From UBA7445 sp042096455 (GTDB lineage Bacteria > Verrucomicrobiota > Verrucomicrobiia > Opitutales > Coraliomargaritaceae), in assembly GCA_042096455.1 (NCBI GenBank), contig JBELLU010000076.1:1-5546 (forward strand): DNA of 5,546 nucleotides, written 5' to 3'. A model generated the notes under the pieces. It saw only the letters and a program-made list of their open reading frames with translations, did no database searches and was not told where the DNA came from. The translations under genes and the position numbers were made by a program. This document shows positions 1 through 5,440 of this stretch, piece by piece (position 1 is the stretch's first letter; the number at the start of each line of letters is the position of its first letter).

Positions 1-504
1 CATTTCAAGGATCTGGTCCTCCGAGAGTGGATCAAGACCCGAGGTGACCTCGTCGCAAATGAGCGCGGAGGGATTGCAGACCAATTCCAAAGCCAGTCCC
101 ATGCGCCGGAGTTGCCCCCCGGAAAGACCCGACACTTCCTTAGCCGCATGCTCCGCGAGCCCGGTCAGTTCAAGCACTCGATTGAGTATGGCTTTTTTTT
201 TGGCGGTCTCCAGGGAGCTCAGGTCATAGGCATACGCGAGGGACTCGTGGACGCTTAGATTTGGGTGAGCCACACAAAACTGCGGAACAAATCCGATGGA
301 TTGAGGCATCGCCGATCCGGTAAATTCAATGACACCGGTGGATTCAACCAAGCCAAGAAAGACCTTCAGAAGAGTGGTTTTGCCGCAACCCGAAGGACCC
401 ACGATGGCGTTCAGCCCTTTGCTTGGAAAACGAGCGGTAATCCCGTTCAAAATCCTAGGTCCGTCAATTCCTGGCTGATGAGATAGATTTTTGCAAGTGA
501 TCAC
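1..504 (-). CDS. ABC transporter ATP-binding protein, C-terminus cut by window edge
   Basis: This is the ATPase domain of an ABC transporter, which couples ATP hydrolysis at the cytoplasmic face of the membrane to transport. The first 168 residues are visible. Walker A is GPSGCGKTT (36-44), the Q-loop glutamine is Q75 in FVPQ, the signature is LSGGQ (127-131), and Walker B with the catalytic glutamate is ALICDE (147-152), followed by the D-loop SGLD (155-158). The form DEVTSGLDP recalls the DEPTSGLDP of ABCG-like exporters, so a C-terminal membrane domain may follow. The His switch and everything after it lie beyond the left edge, so substrate and direction are unknown. The start is taken as GTG at 504-502: an in-frame TAA lies directly before it, and the first in-frame ATG comes after Walker A. 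No clear Shine-Dalgarno is seen. Nine consecutive A (193-201) encode KKK at 102-104. ABC ATPase: very sure; subfamily: weak. Confidence 0.93.
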   Translation of the reverse strand, partial: MITCKNLSHQPGIDGPRILNGITARFPSKGLNAIVGPSGCGKTTLLKVFLGLVESTGVIEFTGSAMPQSIGFVPQFCVAHPNLSVHESLAYAYDLSSLETAKKKAILNRVLELTGLAEHAAKEVSGLSGGQLRRMGLALELVCNPSALICDEVTSGLDPLSEDQILEM

Positions 505-506
505 TT
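495..506. repeat. 12-bp perfect palindrome over the ABC gene start codon
   Basis: AAGTGATCACTT is identical to its reverse complement and contains the GTG start of the ABC ATPase gene. It lies about 20 bp downstream of the predicted -10 box, a position where a repressor dimer could block transcription or initiation. A role as operator is inferred only. A 12-bp palindrome in AT-rich DNA can also arise by chance. Confidence 0.35.
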
Positions 507-528
507 AAATCTTAGAATAATGCATTTT

Positions 529-557
529 ATTATAAGCCGTTACAGCCTATTTTTTAA
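529..557 (-). promoter_or_regulatory. Candidate sigma70-type promoter for the ABC transporter gene
   Basis: On the minus strand a perfect -10 hexamer TATAAT (534-529) stands 17 nt downstream of TTAAAA (557-552), which matches the -35 consensus TTGACA at four of six positions. The surroundings are AT-rich. Transcription would begin near 522, giving a leader of roughly 18 nt before the GTG at 504. This also indicates that the ABC gene is transcribed separately from the upstream PLP enzyme gene, which appears to have its own terminator. Confidence 0.5.
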
Positions 558-620
558 ATAATTATCGAATTTCCCACCGTATGGAGTACCCGGAGAAAGC
601 AGAAACCCCACCTGAACAAA

Positions 621-645
621 TGAGACCACCCTGACCGGGTGCTCA
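621..645 (-). terminator. Probable intrinsic terminator of the PLP enzyme gene
   Basis: Read on the minus strand, ten bases after the TGA stop, TGAGCACCC pairs with GGGTG and CTCA across the loop GGTCA. This makes a 5-bp GC-rich inner stem and a 4-bp outer stem with a 2-nt bulge. The stem is followed by TTTGTT, a short and imperfect U-tract. Position and shape fit a rho-independent terminator, but the weak U-tract lowers confidence. The AT-rich stretch 505-580 on its other side holds the ABC gene promoter; I see no further gene in 505-654. Confidence 0.45.
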
Positions 646-654
646 GCCCGCTCT

Positions 655-2148
655 TCAGGCCTCGAGCGCGGCGGCGAAGACCGCTTCGAGTTCCTTGTAG
701 GGCTCGGTGCCAACCGCGATGCGAATCAAATCCGGGTCGATTCCGGCGGCTTGCAATTGACTGCGTCCGGCTTGGGAAGTGACGAGGTCGTAATGCGCGA
801 GATACATGAAGGGACAAAGGATAGTGCGGTCGGCGCCGAAGCTGGGGCCTTTCATAGCGGTGACGGCATCGTAGAAACGCTCCATCGAACCTTTCAATAC
901 GATTGAAAACAAAGGGACCACGCAGTCGGCTTCTTTGGCAATCGCTTCAAAGGCCGCACCGGTGGAGGCGTGGACGCGTTCCACCGCGGGATGGGCTTCG
1001 AAGAATGCGCATAATCGTTTGGCATTTGCCTGCATCGCGGCAACTCTTGCGGGCGCGTCCTGCATACTCTCCGCCAGGCGTGCCAGGTCGCGGGCGTAGG
1101 GCTTAAGATGCCATCCTTCCAGCCCGGGCCGCAAATCGGCAGCATGGCTTGAGTCCGTATTCAAGACCAGCGCCCCGGTCATGAGATCCGCTCCATGCCC
1201 GGCGTATTTCGTGAGACTGGTCGCCAACACATCGGCGTATTTCAGGACATCCACCGCATAGACCGAGGCGATGGTGGGGTCGATCAGCACCATACCGCCC
1301 TGCGCCCGTACCGCCGCCGCAATGCGTGCTAAATCACAACTTTTAATGAGCGGATTGGAAGGACATTCCACCACGAGCGCCGCGAGTTCCTCGCCACAAT
1401 TCGCAATCGCCTCCAAGACAGATTCGATACTTTCAACACGGTGACAAATTTCCAGTTCTTCTCCCGCTTCAAGATATTTTTCGAGGATCGATCCCGAATC
1501 GACATAGAGCCAGCCCAGTTGCAACCAGCGCCTGCGACCACGCGCACGCTGCACCGACTGCATCGCCCGAAACGCGCTGTAGAAGGCATTCATACCGGAG
1601 GCGCAGGGCCATATTTCCGCAGGCTTCGCACCGGTCAGACGCGCCAGTTCGCTTCGCACCGCCGCATCGGTATCGCCTGCATGAGTCGCTTCTTCAAAGA
1701 CGGACGCTTGCAAGCCATGCGTTACGAGCCAGTCCTCCGCCTCGCGGGAAGAGATCCCACAACCGGTATGCTGAATGTATTTCATAAGCGCCTTGCTCTC
1801 GGCAGCGCCCTCGAGCCATACCAGAAAAAGCCCCGCTTCCACTTCAAGGGAGCGGAAGTCCCCGCCCAATAAATCCGTGAGCGACGCAAGGGCCGGCTCG
1901 CCCCGCAGCAGCGCGGCATCTGTGATTTCCAGCCCGGCACGCTCCATATAAAATGCTTTTAATTCCCGCACCCAGACATGCTCCACAAAGCGCGGGTAAC
2001 CCCCTTCCAGCGCCGACCAGACCCGCGATTCTTTTTCCTCGTAGGCGCGCACATCCGCCATCGTCGGCAAGCAACCCACCACCGAGTGCGGACTCGCCAC
2101 CAGCGATTCACCCAAAGCATACTGTCTCAGACTTGTTTCCATTCCCAT
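655..2148 (-). CDS. Cystathionine gamma-synthase-like PLP enzyme with fungal-type N-terminal extension
   Basis: A 497-residue fold-type I enzyme of the Cys/Met metabolism PLP family, probably cytoplasmic. Cystathionine gamma-synthase joins an activated homoserine ester to cysteine in transsulfuration towards methionine. The catalytic half (about 160-497) shows the phosphate loop CASGMNA (182-188), ECPSNP (261-266), the pyridine-binding Asp D290 in LIDPT, the PLP lysine K314 in TSLTKYAGHGADLMTG, and R476 in IRIAVGTEP, where family members bind the substrate carboxylate. Classical bacterial enzymes are about 380-400 residues. The extra ~160 N-terminal residues carry LPTMADVRAYEE (27-38), GGYPRFVEH (49-57) and QHTGCGISSREAE (126-138), which resemble motifs I recall from fungal STR2/MET-7 enzymes. 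ATG at 2148 is the start used; a second ATG two codons later is possible, and neither has a good ribosome site. The family is sure. The exact reaction (gamma-synthase, lyase or sulfhydrylase) is inferred. No sulfur-metabolism gene is adjacent. Confidence 0.85.
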   Translation of the reverse strand: MGMETSLRQYALGESLVASPHSVVGCLPTMADVRAYEEKESRVWSALEGGYPRFVEHVWVRELKAFYMERAGLEITDAALLRGEPALASLTDLLGGDFRSLEVEAGLFLVWLEGAAESKALMKYIQHTGCGISSREAEDWLVTHGLQASVFEEATHAGDTDAAVRSELARLTGAKPAEIWPCASGMNAFYSAFRAMQSVQRARGRRRWLQLGWLYVDSGSILEKYLEAGEELEICHRVESIESVLEAIANCGEELAALVVECPSNPLIKSCDLARIAAAVRAQGGMVLIDPTIASVYAVDVLKYADVLATSLTKYAGHGADLMTGALVLNTDSSHAADLRPGLEGWHLKPYARDLARLAESMQDAPARVAAMQANAKRLCAFFEAHPAVERVHASTGAAFEAIAKEADCVVPLFSIVLKGSMERFYDAVTAMKGPSFGADRTILCPFMYLAHYDLVTSQAGRSQLQAAGIDPDLIRIAVGTEPYKELEAVFAAALEA

Positions 2149-2160
2149 GCAACAAAATCG

Positions 2161-2190
2161 TTGAAAGGACTTTTGGCGAGCATGGATAAA
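2161..2190 (+). promoter_or_regulatory. Candidate promoter for the LysM-amidase gene
   Basis: In the divergent gap between the PLP enzyme and the amidase, TTGAAA (2161-2166, five of six to the -35 consensus) is followed after 18 nt by GATAAA (2185-2190, four of six to the -10 consensus). Transcription would start near 2197 and leave a leader of about 36 nt. The match is moderate and the region is short, so this is a suggestion. No equally good promoter is seen for the minus-strand enzyme gene in the same gap. Confidence 0.3.
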
Positions 2191-2232
2191 TTTGGATTGG
2201 CTTTGGAAATGTAATTGATAAGTTCGCTATAA

Positions 2233-2964
2233 ATGCCTTGTAGCCGCCGAGACTTTACCCGCAATGCCCTGCTCACCGCCACCGTGAGCCCGGTCCTCCT
2301 AAGCGAGGCACTAGCAGCCGGTTCCGGCATGCACACCGTCAAACGCGGCGACACCCTCAGCGGTCTTGCCCAGCGCTACGGTACGACCGTCTCCGCTCTT
2401 AAACGCAGTAACAACCTGCGCACTGACCTCATTCAGGTCGGACAAAAACTCATCATCCCCGCGCAAGCCGCCGCCAACTTCGACCCCCTCCGCACCGTGC
2501 GCGCCGAGACCGCACGCATCAACGTTAAGCGTTCCAATTGGCAGGCCATCATCGCGCACCACAGCGCCATCAAAAAAGGTAACGCCGAATCCTACGGACG
2601 CACCCACCGCAAACGCGGGATGCAAAACGGGCTCGCCTACCACTTCGTCATTGGCAACGGCATCGACTCCGGCGATGGTCAAATCGAGGTCGGTCCCCGC
2701 TGGACCCAACAACTCCAGGGCGGGCACGTCAAAAACCACCAACTCAACCTCGTTGCAATCGGCATCTGCCTCGTCGGGAATTTCGAGATCGAGCGCCCCA
2801 CCCGCAAGCAACTGCAATCCTTTACCCTCCTGGTCGATTGGCTGCAAGGCTCGGTTCTGCGCCGCAAGGTCCGCTTCGCCGGTCACCGCGAAATCAAGGG
2901 CGAGCAAACCGTTTGCCCCGGTAAAAATTTCCCGTTATCCACTATGCACCGCCGCTATGGTTGA
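2233..2964 (+). CDS. Tat-exported LysM and N-acetylmuramoyl-L-alanine amidase (amidase_2) protein
   Basis: A 243-residue cell-wall hydrolase expected to act in the periplasm, cutting the bond between N-acetylmuramic acid and L-alanine of peptidoglycan. Residues 4-10 read SRRDFTR, a twin-arginine motif, followed by a hydrophobic stretch and a likely cleavage site at SEALA near residue 28. One LysM domain (about 33-76, with HTVKRGDTLSGLAQRYG) should bind glycan strands. The amidase_2/PGRP-like domain covers about 102-236. Likely zinc ligands are H109 (in IIAHHSA), H218 (in GHREIKG) and C228 (in the CPG motif), and Y136 in AYHFVIGNG fits the conserved catalytic tyrosine. The ATG is preceded directly by in-frame TAA, and the Tat motif lies only three residues from it, so this start is firm despite a poor ribosome site. 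It is the only plus-strand gene, divergent from the PLP enzyme and convergent with the SHD1 protein gene. Recycling, remodelling or defence roles cannot be told apart. Confidence 0.9.
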   Translation: MPCSRRDFTRNALLTATVSPVLLSEALAAGSGMHTVKRGDTLSGLAQRYGTTVSALKRSNNLRTDLIQVGQKLIIPAQAAANFDPLRTVRAETARINVKRSNWQAIIAHHSAIKKGNAESYGRTHRKRGMQNGLAYHFVIGNGIDSGDGQIEVGPRWTQQLQGGHVKNHQLNLVAIGICLVGNFEIERPTRKQLQSFTLLVDWLQGSVLRRKVRFAGHREIKGEQTVCPGKNFPLSTMHRRYG

Positions 2965-2977
2965 GTGCCTCTCTTTA

Positions 2978-3757
2978 CTAACGCGGGATCCCAAAGGTTG
3001 TGTACAGTTTGGACTTCTTCTCGAATTTTGAATCGTAGCCCTGAAATTTCTTCGCTTTCAGTATTGCGTTTGGATTTTTATCCCAGTGCGACTTGGAGGC
3101 TTTGGTAAGGACGATATTTCCAGCGCGATTACGAATCACCAAGAGATAACCCCCATATTCAAAGCCCCCGTAATCCGGATCATAGCGGCATTGGAACGAC
3201 TCCCCTTCCCAGCGGGATTTCTGGTTTGGCAAAACCCGGATTGAGAAATCCTGTTTATTCAGAATCGTATATTGGTCGTCCTCGATAATACCCCGCCCGA
3301 CCACCACAATGCTGCCCTCAACATCCGGATAGGTCACAATCTTTTCCTCGCTGGTAATCACCACCTCCGGCTCAAATTTTACGATGCGATCATCGATATC
3401 CCCGTAATCGTTCATATCATCATCCTTCCCCTTCAGGAAGAGCAGCTTCACTTTGGAATCCGCACTGATATCGGCGTTATCCAGACGTTCCTTTTTATCG
3501 GCGAGCCATTGTTTCACATAATTGCGATCCGCTTTACAGAATCGCTCCAGAGGGACCTCTTTAAAAACCTTGCCGTCCTGCCTCCGTATCGTGATGGCAG
3601 TTGCGGTTGCTTCCAGCACCTCCGCTTTAATACGTACACCGTCCGAATTGGAAAATTCACGAAAGTCACCCCCCATCAGTTTGAGGCTGCAGAAAATAAA
3701 AACACCTAATGAAGCAATTTTGAGTGAGCGCTTTTTGCTCAAATTATATTTAATCAT
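2978..3757 (-). CDS. Exported SHD1-like domain protein, long paralog
   Basis: A 259-residue protein of unknown function. Residues 1-30 look like a Sec signal peptide: basic KYNLSKKRSLK, then hydrophobic IASLGVFIFCSL, with cleavage near GG (29-30). Residues about 30-86 form an SHD1-like module (GDFREFSNSDG, AEVLEA, IRRQDGKVFKEVPLERF, DRNYVKQWL), the small beta domain found N-terminally in many exported proteins of Verrucomicrobiota and Planctomycetota, where the text typically reads 'DG...VPL..L...D..Y...W'. The remaining ~170 residues are polar, with an acidic patch KDDDMNDYGDIDD (111-123), beta-rich stretches (VVITSEEKIVTY, GSIVVVGRG, GYLLVIRNRAGNIVLTK) and a basic tail; I recognise no known domain there. 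About 27 of 57 residues of the SHD1 module match the neighbouring gene at 3859-4350, so the two are tandem paralogs. It ends 13 bp from the convergent amidase. No Shine-Dalgarno is evident at ATG 3757. Confidence 0.85.
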   Translation of the reverse strand: MIKYNLSKKRSLKIASLGVFIFCSLKLMGGDFREFSNSDGVRIKAEVLEATATAITIRRQDGKVFKEVPLERFCKADRNYVKQWLADKKERLDNADISADSKVKLLFLKGKDDDMNDYGDIDDRIVKFEPEVVITSEEKIVTYPDVEGSIVVVGRGIIEDDQYTILNKQDFSIRVLPNQKSRWEGESFQCRYDPDYGGFEYGGYLLVIRNRAGNIVLTKASKSHWDKNPNAILKAKKFQGYDSKFEKKSKLYTTFGIPR

Positions 3758-3768
3758 AACAAATTTTA

Positions 3769-3795
3769 CATATATAATTAGTGTTAATTTTTCAA
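3769..3795 (-). promoter_or_regulatory. Weak candidate promoter of the long SHD1 gene
   Basis: On the minus strand TTGAAA (3795-3790) matches five of six bases of the -35 consensus. About 15 nt on lies the A/T-rich TATATG (3774-3769), a poor -10 candidate with a short spacer. A transcript would begin close to the ATG at 3757. The AT-richness of the whole 100-bp spacer makes chance matches likely, so this is only a pointer. Confidence 0.22.
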
Positions 3796-3811
3796 ATATT
3801 AATTTTTCAAA
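3784..3811. repeat. 13-bp direct repeat, 15-bp period, in AT-rich spacer
   Basis: TTAATTTTTCAAA occurs at 3784-3796 and again exactly at 3799-3811, separated by TA. On the minus strand both copies read TTTGAAAAATTAA and lie 27-54 bp upstream of the long SHD1 gene start. Period 15 is not a whole number of helical turns. The repeat may be a regulator site, an A-tract bend or a slippage product. The rest of the spacer 3758-3858 is strongly AT-rich and holds no other visible feature. Confidence 0.5.
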
Positions 3812-3858
3812 AATTATGCCTTTCTAAAACCCCGCACCTAAAAATAACAACAATTTCC

Positions 3859-4350
3859 CTATTTTAGCACGAGCACACGCTTGCCATTACTTCCAAAAAC
3901 CTGAATGCCACAAGTAAACTTGTCCGCAACGCCTGACATGAAGTGCCGGCGACAGGGAACTTGCACGGGTCTCGATATGAAAATGACCGCGTCTTCGCTC
4001 CGGACAACATCATAGGACCATCGACTGCTACAATAGCATTGAGATCCAGCAGGCGACCCACCGACTTCGACGCGGTAGATCGGCGGACGACCGGAAATCC
4101 CGGATTTCGAAATCCATATTTCTATGTAGTGACGGTCATATTCACTGAAGCGCGCCAGCGGCACGTCCTTGAAAATAATGCCATCATCACGCCGCAGACT
4201 GATACAACTTTCTGAGGCCTCTAATAATTCCGCAACAATGACAGATCCTTCCACGCTGGTAAATTTTCGAAATTCCCCTGCCTGCAGTTGATGAACTGCC
4301 AGGCATACCAATAAGAAGATCCAAAATTTACTCACTCCCTGTTGAAACAT
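3859..4350 (-). CDS. Exported SHD1-like domain protein, short paralog
   Basis: A 163-residue protein of unknown function. Residues 1-24 are a Sec signal peptide with core FWIFLLVCLAV and a probable cleavage after QLQA (21-24). Residues 25-81 are the SHD1-like module (GEFRKFTSVEG, AELLEA, LRRDDGIIFKDVPLARF, DRHYIEIWI), nearly half identical to the module of the gene at 2978-3757, which lies downstream on the same strand after a 101-bp gap. The C-terminal ~80 residues are much shorter than in the paralog and contain four cysteines (C105, C107, C133, C147), which could form disulfides after export. Its final stretch (CGIQVFGSNGKRVLVLK) faintly resembles the paralog's GGYLLVIRNRAGNIVLTK, so the C-termini may be distant relatives; this is a weak impression. 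The ATG at 4350 lacks a ribosome site. A GTG five codons later directly follows AGGGA, but that spacing is too tight to prefer it. Confidence 0.82.
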   Translation of the reverse strand: MFQQGVSKFWIFLLVCLAVHQLQAGEFRKFTSVEGSVIVAELLEASESCISLRRDDGIIFKDVPLARFSEYDRHYIEIWISKSGISGRPPIYRVEVGGSPAGSQCYCSSRWSYDVVRSEDAVIFISRPVQVPCRRHFMSGVADKFTCGIQVFGSNGKRVLVLK

Positions 4351-4371
4351 TGCGCATTCAGACTAGCGCTT

Positions 4372-4397
4372 AATGAACCTCAAAACAAGCGTTCATT
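4372..4397. repeat. Inverted repeat between the GcvR-like gene and short SHD1 gene
   Basis: AATGAAC (4372-4378) and GTTCATT (4391-4397) are perfect 7-bp inverted repeats with a 12-nt loop, lying in the 70-bp gap between two minus-strand genes. No U-tract follows in the minus direction (AAGCGC comes next), so it is a poor intrinsic terminator. It might be a regulator site for the short SHD1 gene or a weak RNA hairpin. Confidence 0.35.
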
Positions 4398-4420
4398 TAC
4401 ACCAGTATCGGTCGGCAAAC

Positions 4421-4933
4421 TCATCTTAAGACAAAATCCACAAGAATATCCTGTGCGATTGCCTCCAAACTCGCCTGCACGGAATCCATATCCAAGTCAG
4501 AACCACCACTGAGTCGCGCCTTCGCGGTGAAGAGCAAGCCCCCGGTCTCGGCGGCATTGCTGGTTTCGGTGCGGAGGGACTCCACATTCGCACCGGCTTG
4601 CGCGAGGGCGCGGAAAACATCGCGCACAATGCCGGGGTGGTCACTGCCCGTTACCTCCAGTTCAAACACTTCCTCGCCCGGAGCATCGGCGGTCTCGCCC
4701 TCGGCATGCGCGATCAAAACATCCAAATCCGGAATGGAACGAATTGCACTCTCCAGATCCTGCTGGCGATCCCCCGCCACCCGCACCTGCAGCAGACCAA
4801 CGAAACGATCCCCTAGATGCGCCATCCGACAATGCTCCCAGTTCCCGCCGTTGGCGGCCACTTCCTCCGCGAGTCGTTCAACCAGGCCCGCGCGATCCGG
4901 ACCGCTGATAGTAATAATTAATAAACTGTCCAT
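4421..4933 (-). CDS. Double ACT-domain protein, GcvR-like (glycine cleavage regulator family)
   Basis: A 170-residue cytoplasmic protein built from two ACT domains, small ligand-binding modules that usually sense amino acids. The first spans about 4-78 and begins ITISGPDRAGLVERLAEEV, followed by the GcvR-type strand CRMAHLGDRFVGLLQV (35-50). The second spans about 89-168 and begins ELEVTGSDHPGIVRDVF, then ANVESL (115-120). The paired motifs G-x-D-(R/H)-x-G-(I/L)-V and the overall length fit the GcvR family; E. coli GcvR is about 190 residues and represses the glycine cleavage operon by binding GcvA. Neither gcv genes nor a GcvA-type regulator are in the window, so that role is only inferred, and many bacterial members are uncharacterised. 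ATG 4933 is the first possible start because an in-frame TAG lies 9-11 nt upstream. GCAGG abuts the ATG and sits inside a small potential hairpin. Confidence 0.82.
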   Translation of the reverse strand: MDSLLIITISGPDRAGLVERLAEEVAANGGNWEHCRMAHLGDRFVGLLQVRVAGDRQQDLESAIRSIPDLDVLIAHAEGETADAPGEEVFELEVTGSDHPGIVRDVFRALAQAGANVESLRTETSNAAETGGLLFTAKARLSGGSDLDMDSVQASLEAIAQDILVDFVLR

Positions 4934-4955
4934 CCTGCGAAGCTAATGCAGCAGG
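4934..4955 (-). promoter_or_regulatory. Possible hairpin at the start of the GcvR-like gene
   Basis: In the minus-strand transcript CCTGC (4955-4951) can pair with GCAGG (4938-4934) across a 12-nt loop. GCAGG is the only purine-rich ribosome-site candidate and touches the ATG. The 5-bp stem could reduce access to the start, but it is short and could be chance. The 57-bp gap 4934-4990 shows no clear promoter, so read-through from the toxin gene is possible. Confidence 0.22.
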
Positions 4956-4990
4956 CCGCGGTGTAAACGAGGAAAATTAATCCGAGCTTT

Positions 4991-5440
4991 CTAGCCCGAC
5001 CCCGATGGCTTCCCCCCAAGCGGGTTTTTCCAGCGCAGCCCCTCAAAACGCCCAAAATCTGCATCGGCGCTATAAACCGTTCCCTGTACCCGCCGCGCCA
5101 CCGCCGCTATCCGGGCATCGCTCACCAGATTGCCACCCGTGCCCGCTGCCTCAAGAAATCCCTGTGCAACCGCCAAATCACCCGCCTCGTTTTCCAAGAG
5201 TCGCACCCCCTCAAAACTCAGCCAATTATTGAGATAAGCAAATGCATCACAAACCTCCAGCGGCCGCGAAAACACACGCGGGTTCGTCGATAACCGCACA
5301 AATGCAAAACTCACGCATCCGCACAGACCCACCGGCATCCCCGCTTTTAAAACCGAAGACCACCACGCAAAAGCCCGCTCATGCTCCCGAAAATCCGTGT
5401 TCACCGTATACAGCAACAAATTAACGTCCGGCAAAATCAT
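4991..5440 (-). CDS. vapC: PIN-domain ribonuclease toxin, VapC family
   Basis: A 149-residue single PIN domain, the usual VapC length. VapC toxins are Mg2+-dependent ribonucleases, typically attacking tRNA or rRNA, and are held inactive by the cognate antitoxin. The sequence starts MILPDVNLLLY with catalytic D5. It has HERAFAWW (20-27), VRLSTNPRVF (48-57), D108 in LVSDARIAAVA, the pair D126/D128 in YSADADFGRF, and the closing RWKNPL (136-141). This pattern matches the subgroup of Mycobacterium-type VapCs, with VRLSTNPRVF aligning to their 'F.R..TNPRVF'. All expected acidic residues seem present, so the enzyme is probably active. The ATG overlaps the antitoxin stop as ATGA, and GGAAGG lies about 7 nt upstream as a good ribosome site. 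The target RNA cannot be read from the sequence. Confidence 0.9.
   Translation of the reverse strand: MILPDVNLLLYTVNTDFREHERAFAWWSSVLKAGMPVGLCGCVSFAFVRLSTNPRVFSRPLEVCDAFAYLNNWLSFEGVRLLENEAGDLAVAQGFLEAAGTGGNLVSDARIAAVARRVQGTVYSADADFGRFEGLRWKNPLGGKPSGSG

Noticed and set aside
1441..1872. Plus-strand open frame (143 codons) opposite the PLP enzyme
   Set aside because: It is antisense to a conserved enzyme, has a composition typical of a reverse-read GC-rich gene and shows no recognisable motif.
2203..2233. TATAAA at 2228-2233 with TTGGAA upstream as promoter of the amidase gene
   Set aside because: It would place the transcription start inside the coding sequence, past the Tat motif; the TTGAAA/GATAAA pair at 2161-2190 fits better.
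2311..2907. Long minus-strand open frame (198 codons) opposite the amidase gene
   Set aside because: It lies fully antisense to a gene with clear Tat, LysM and amidase motifs. Its low-complexity content rich in V, A, D, E and G is what the C-ending codons of that gene give when read backwards.
3272..3709. Plus-strand open frame (145 codons) opposite the long SHD1 gene
   Set aside because: It is antisense to a gene supported by signal peptide, domain and paralogy; the frame shows no domain and no convincing start context.
3715..3746. Imperfect hairpin in the signal-peptide coding part of the long SHD1 gene (TTTGAGC...GCTCA)
   Set aside because: It is within codons for lysine/leucine-rich signal peptide sequence, the pairing is imperfect, and there is no evidence it is more than AT-rich coincidence.
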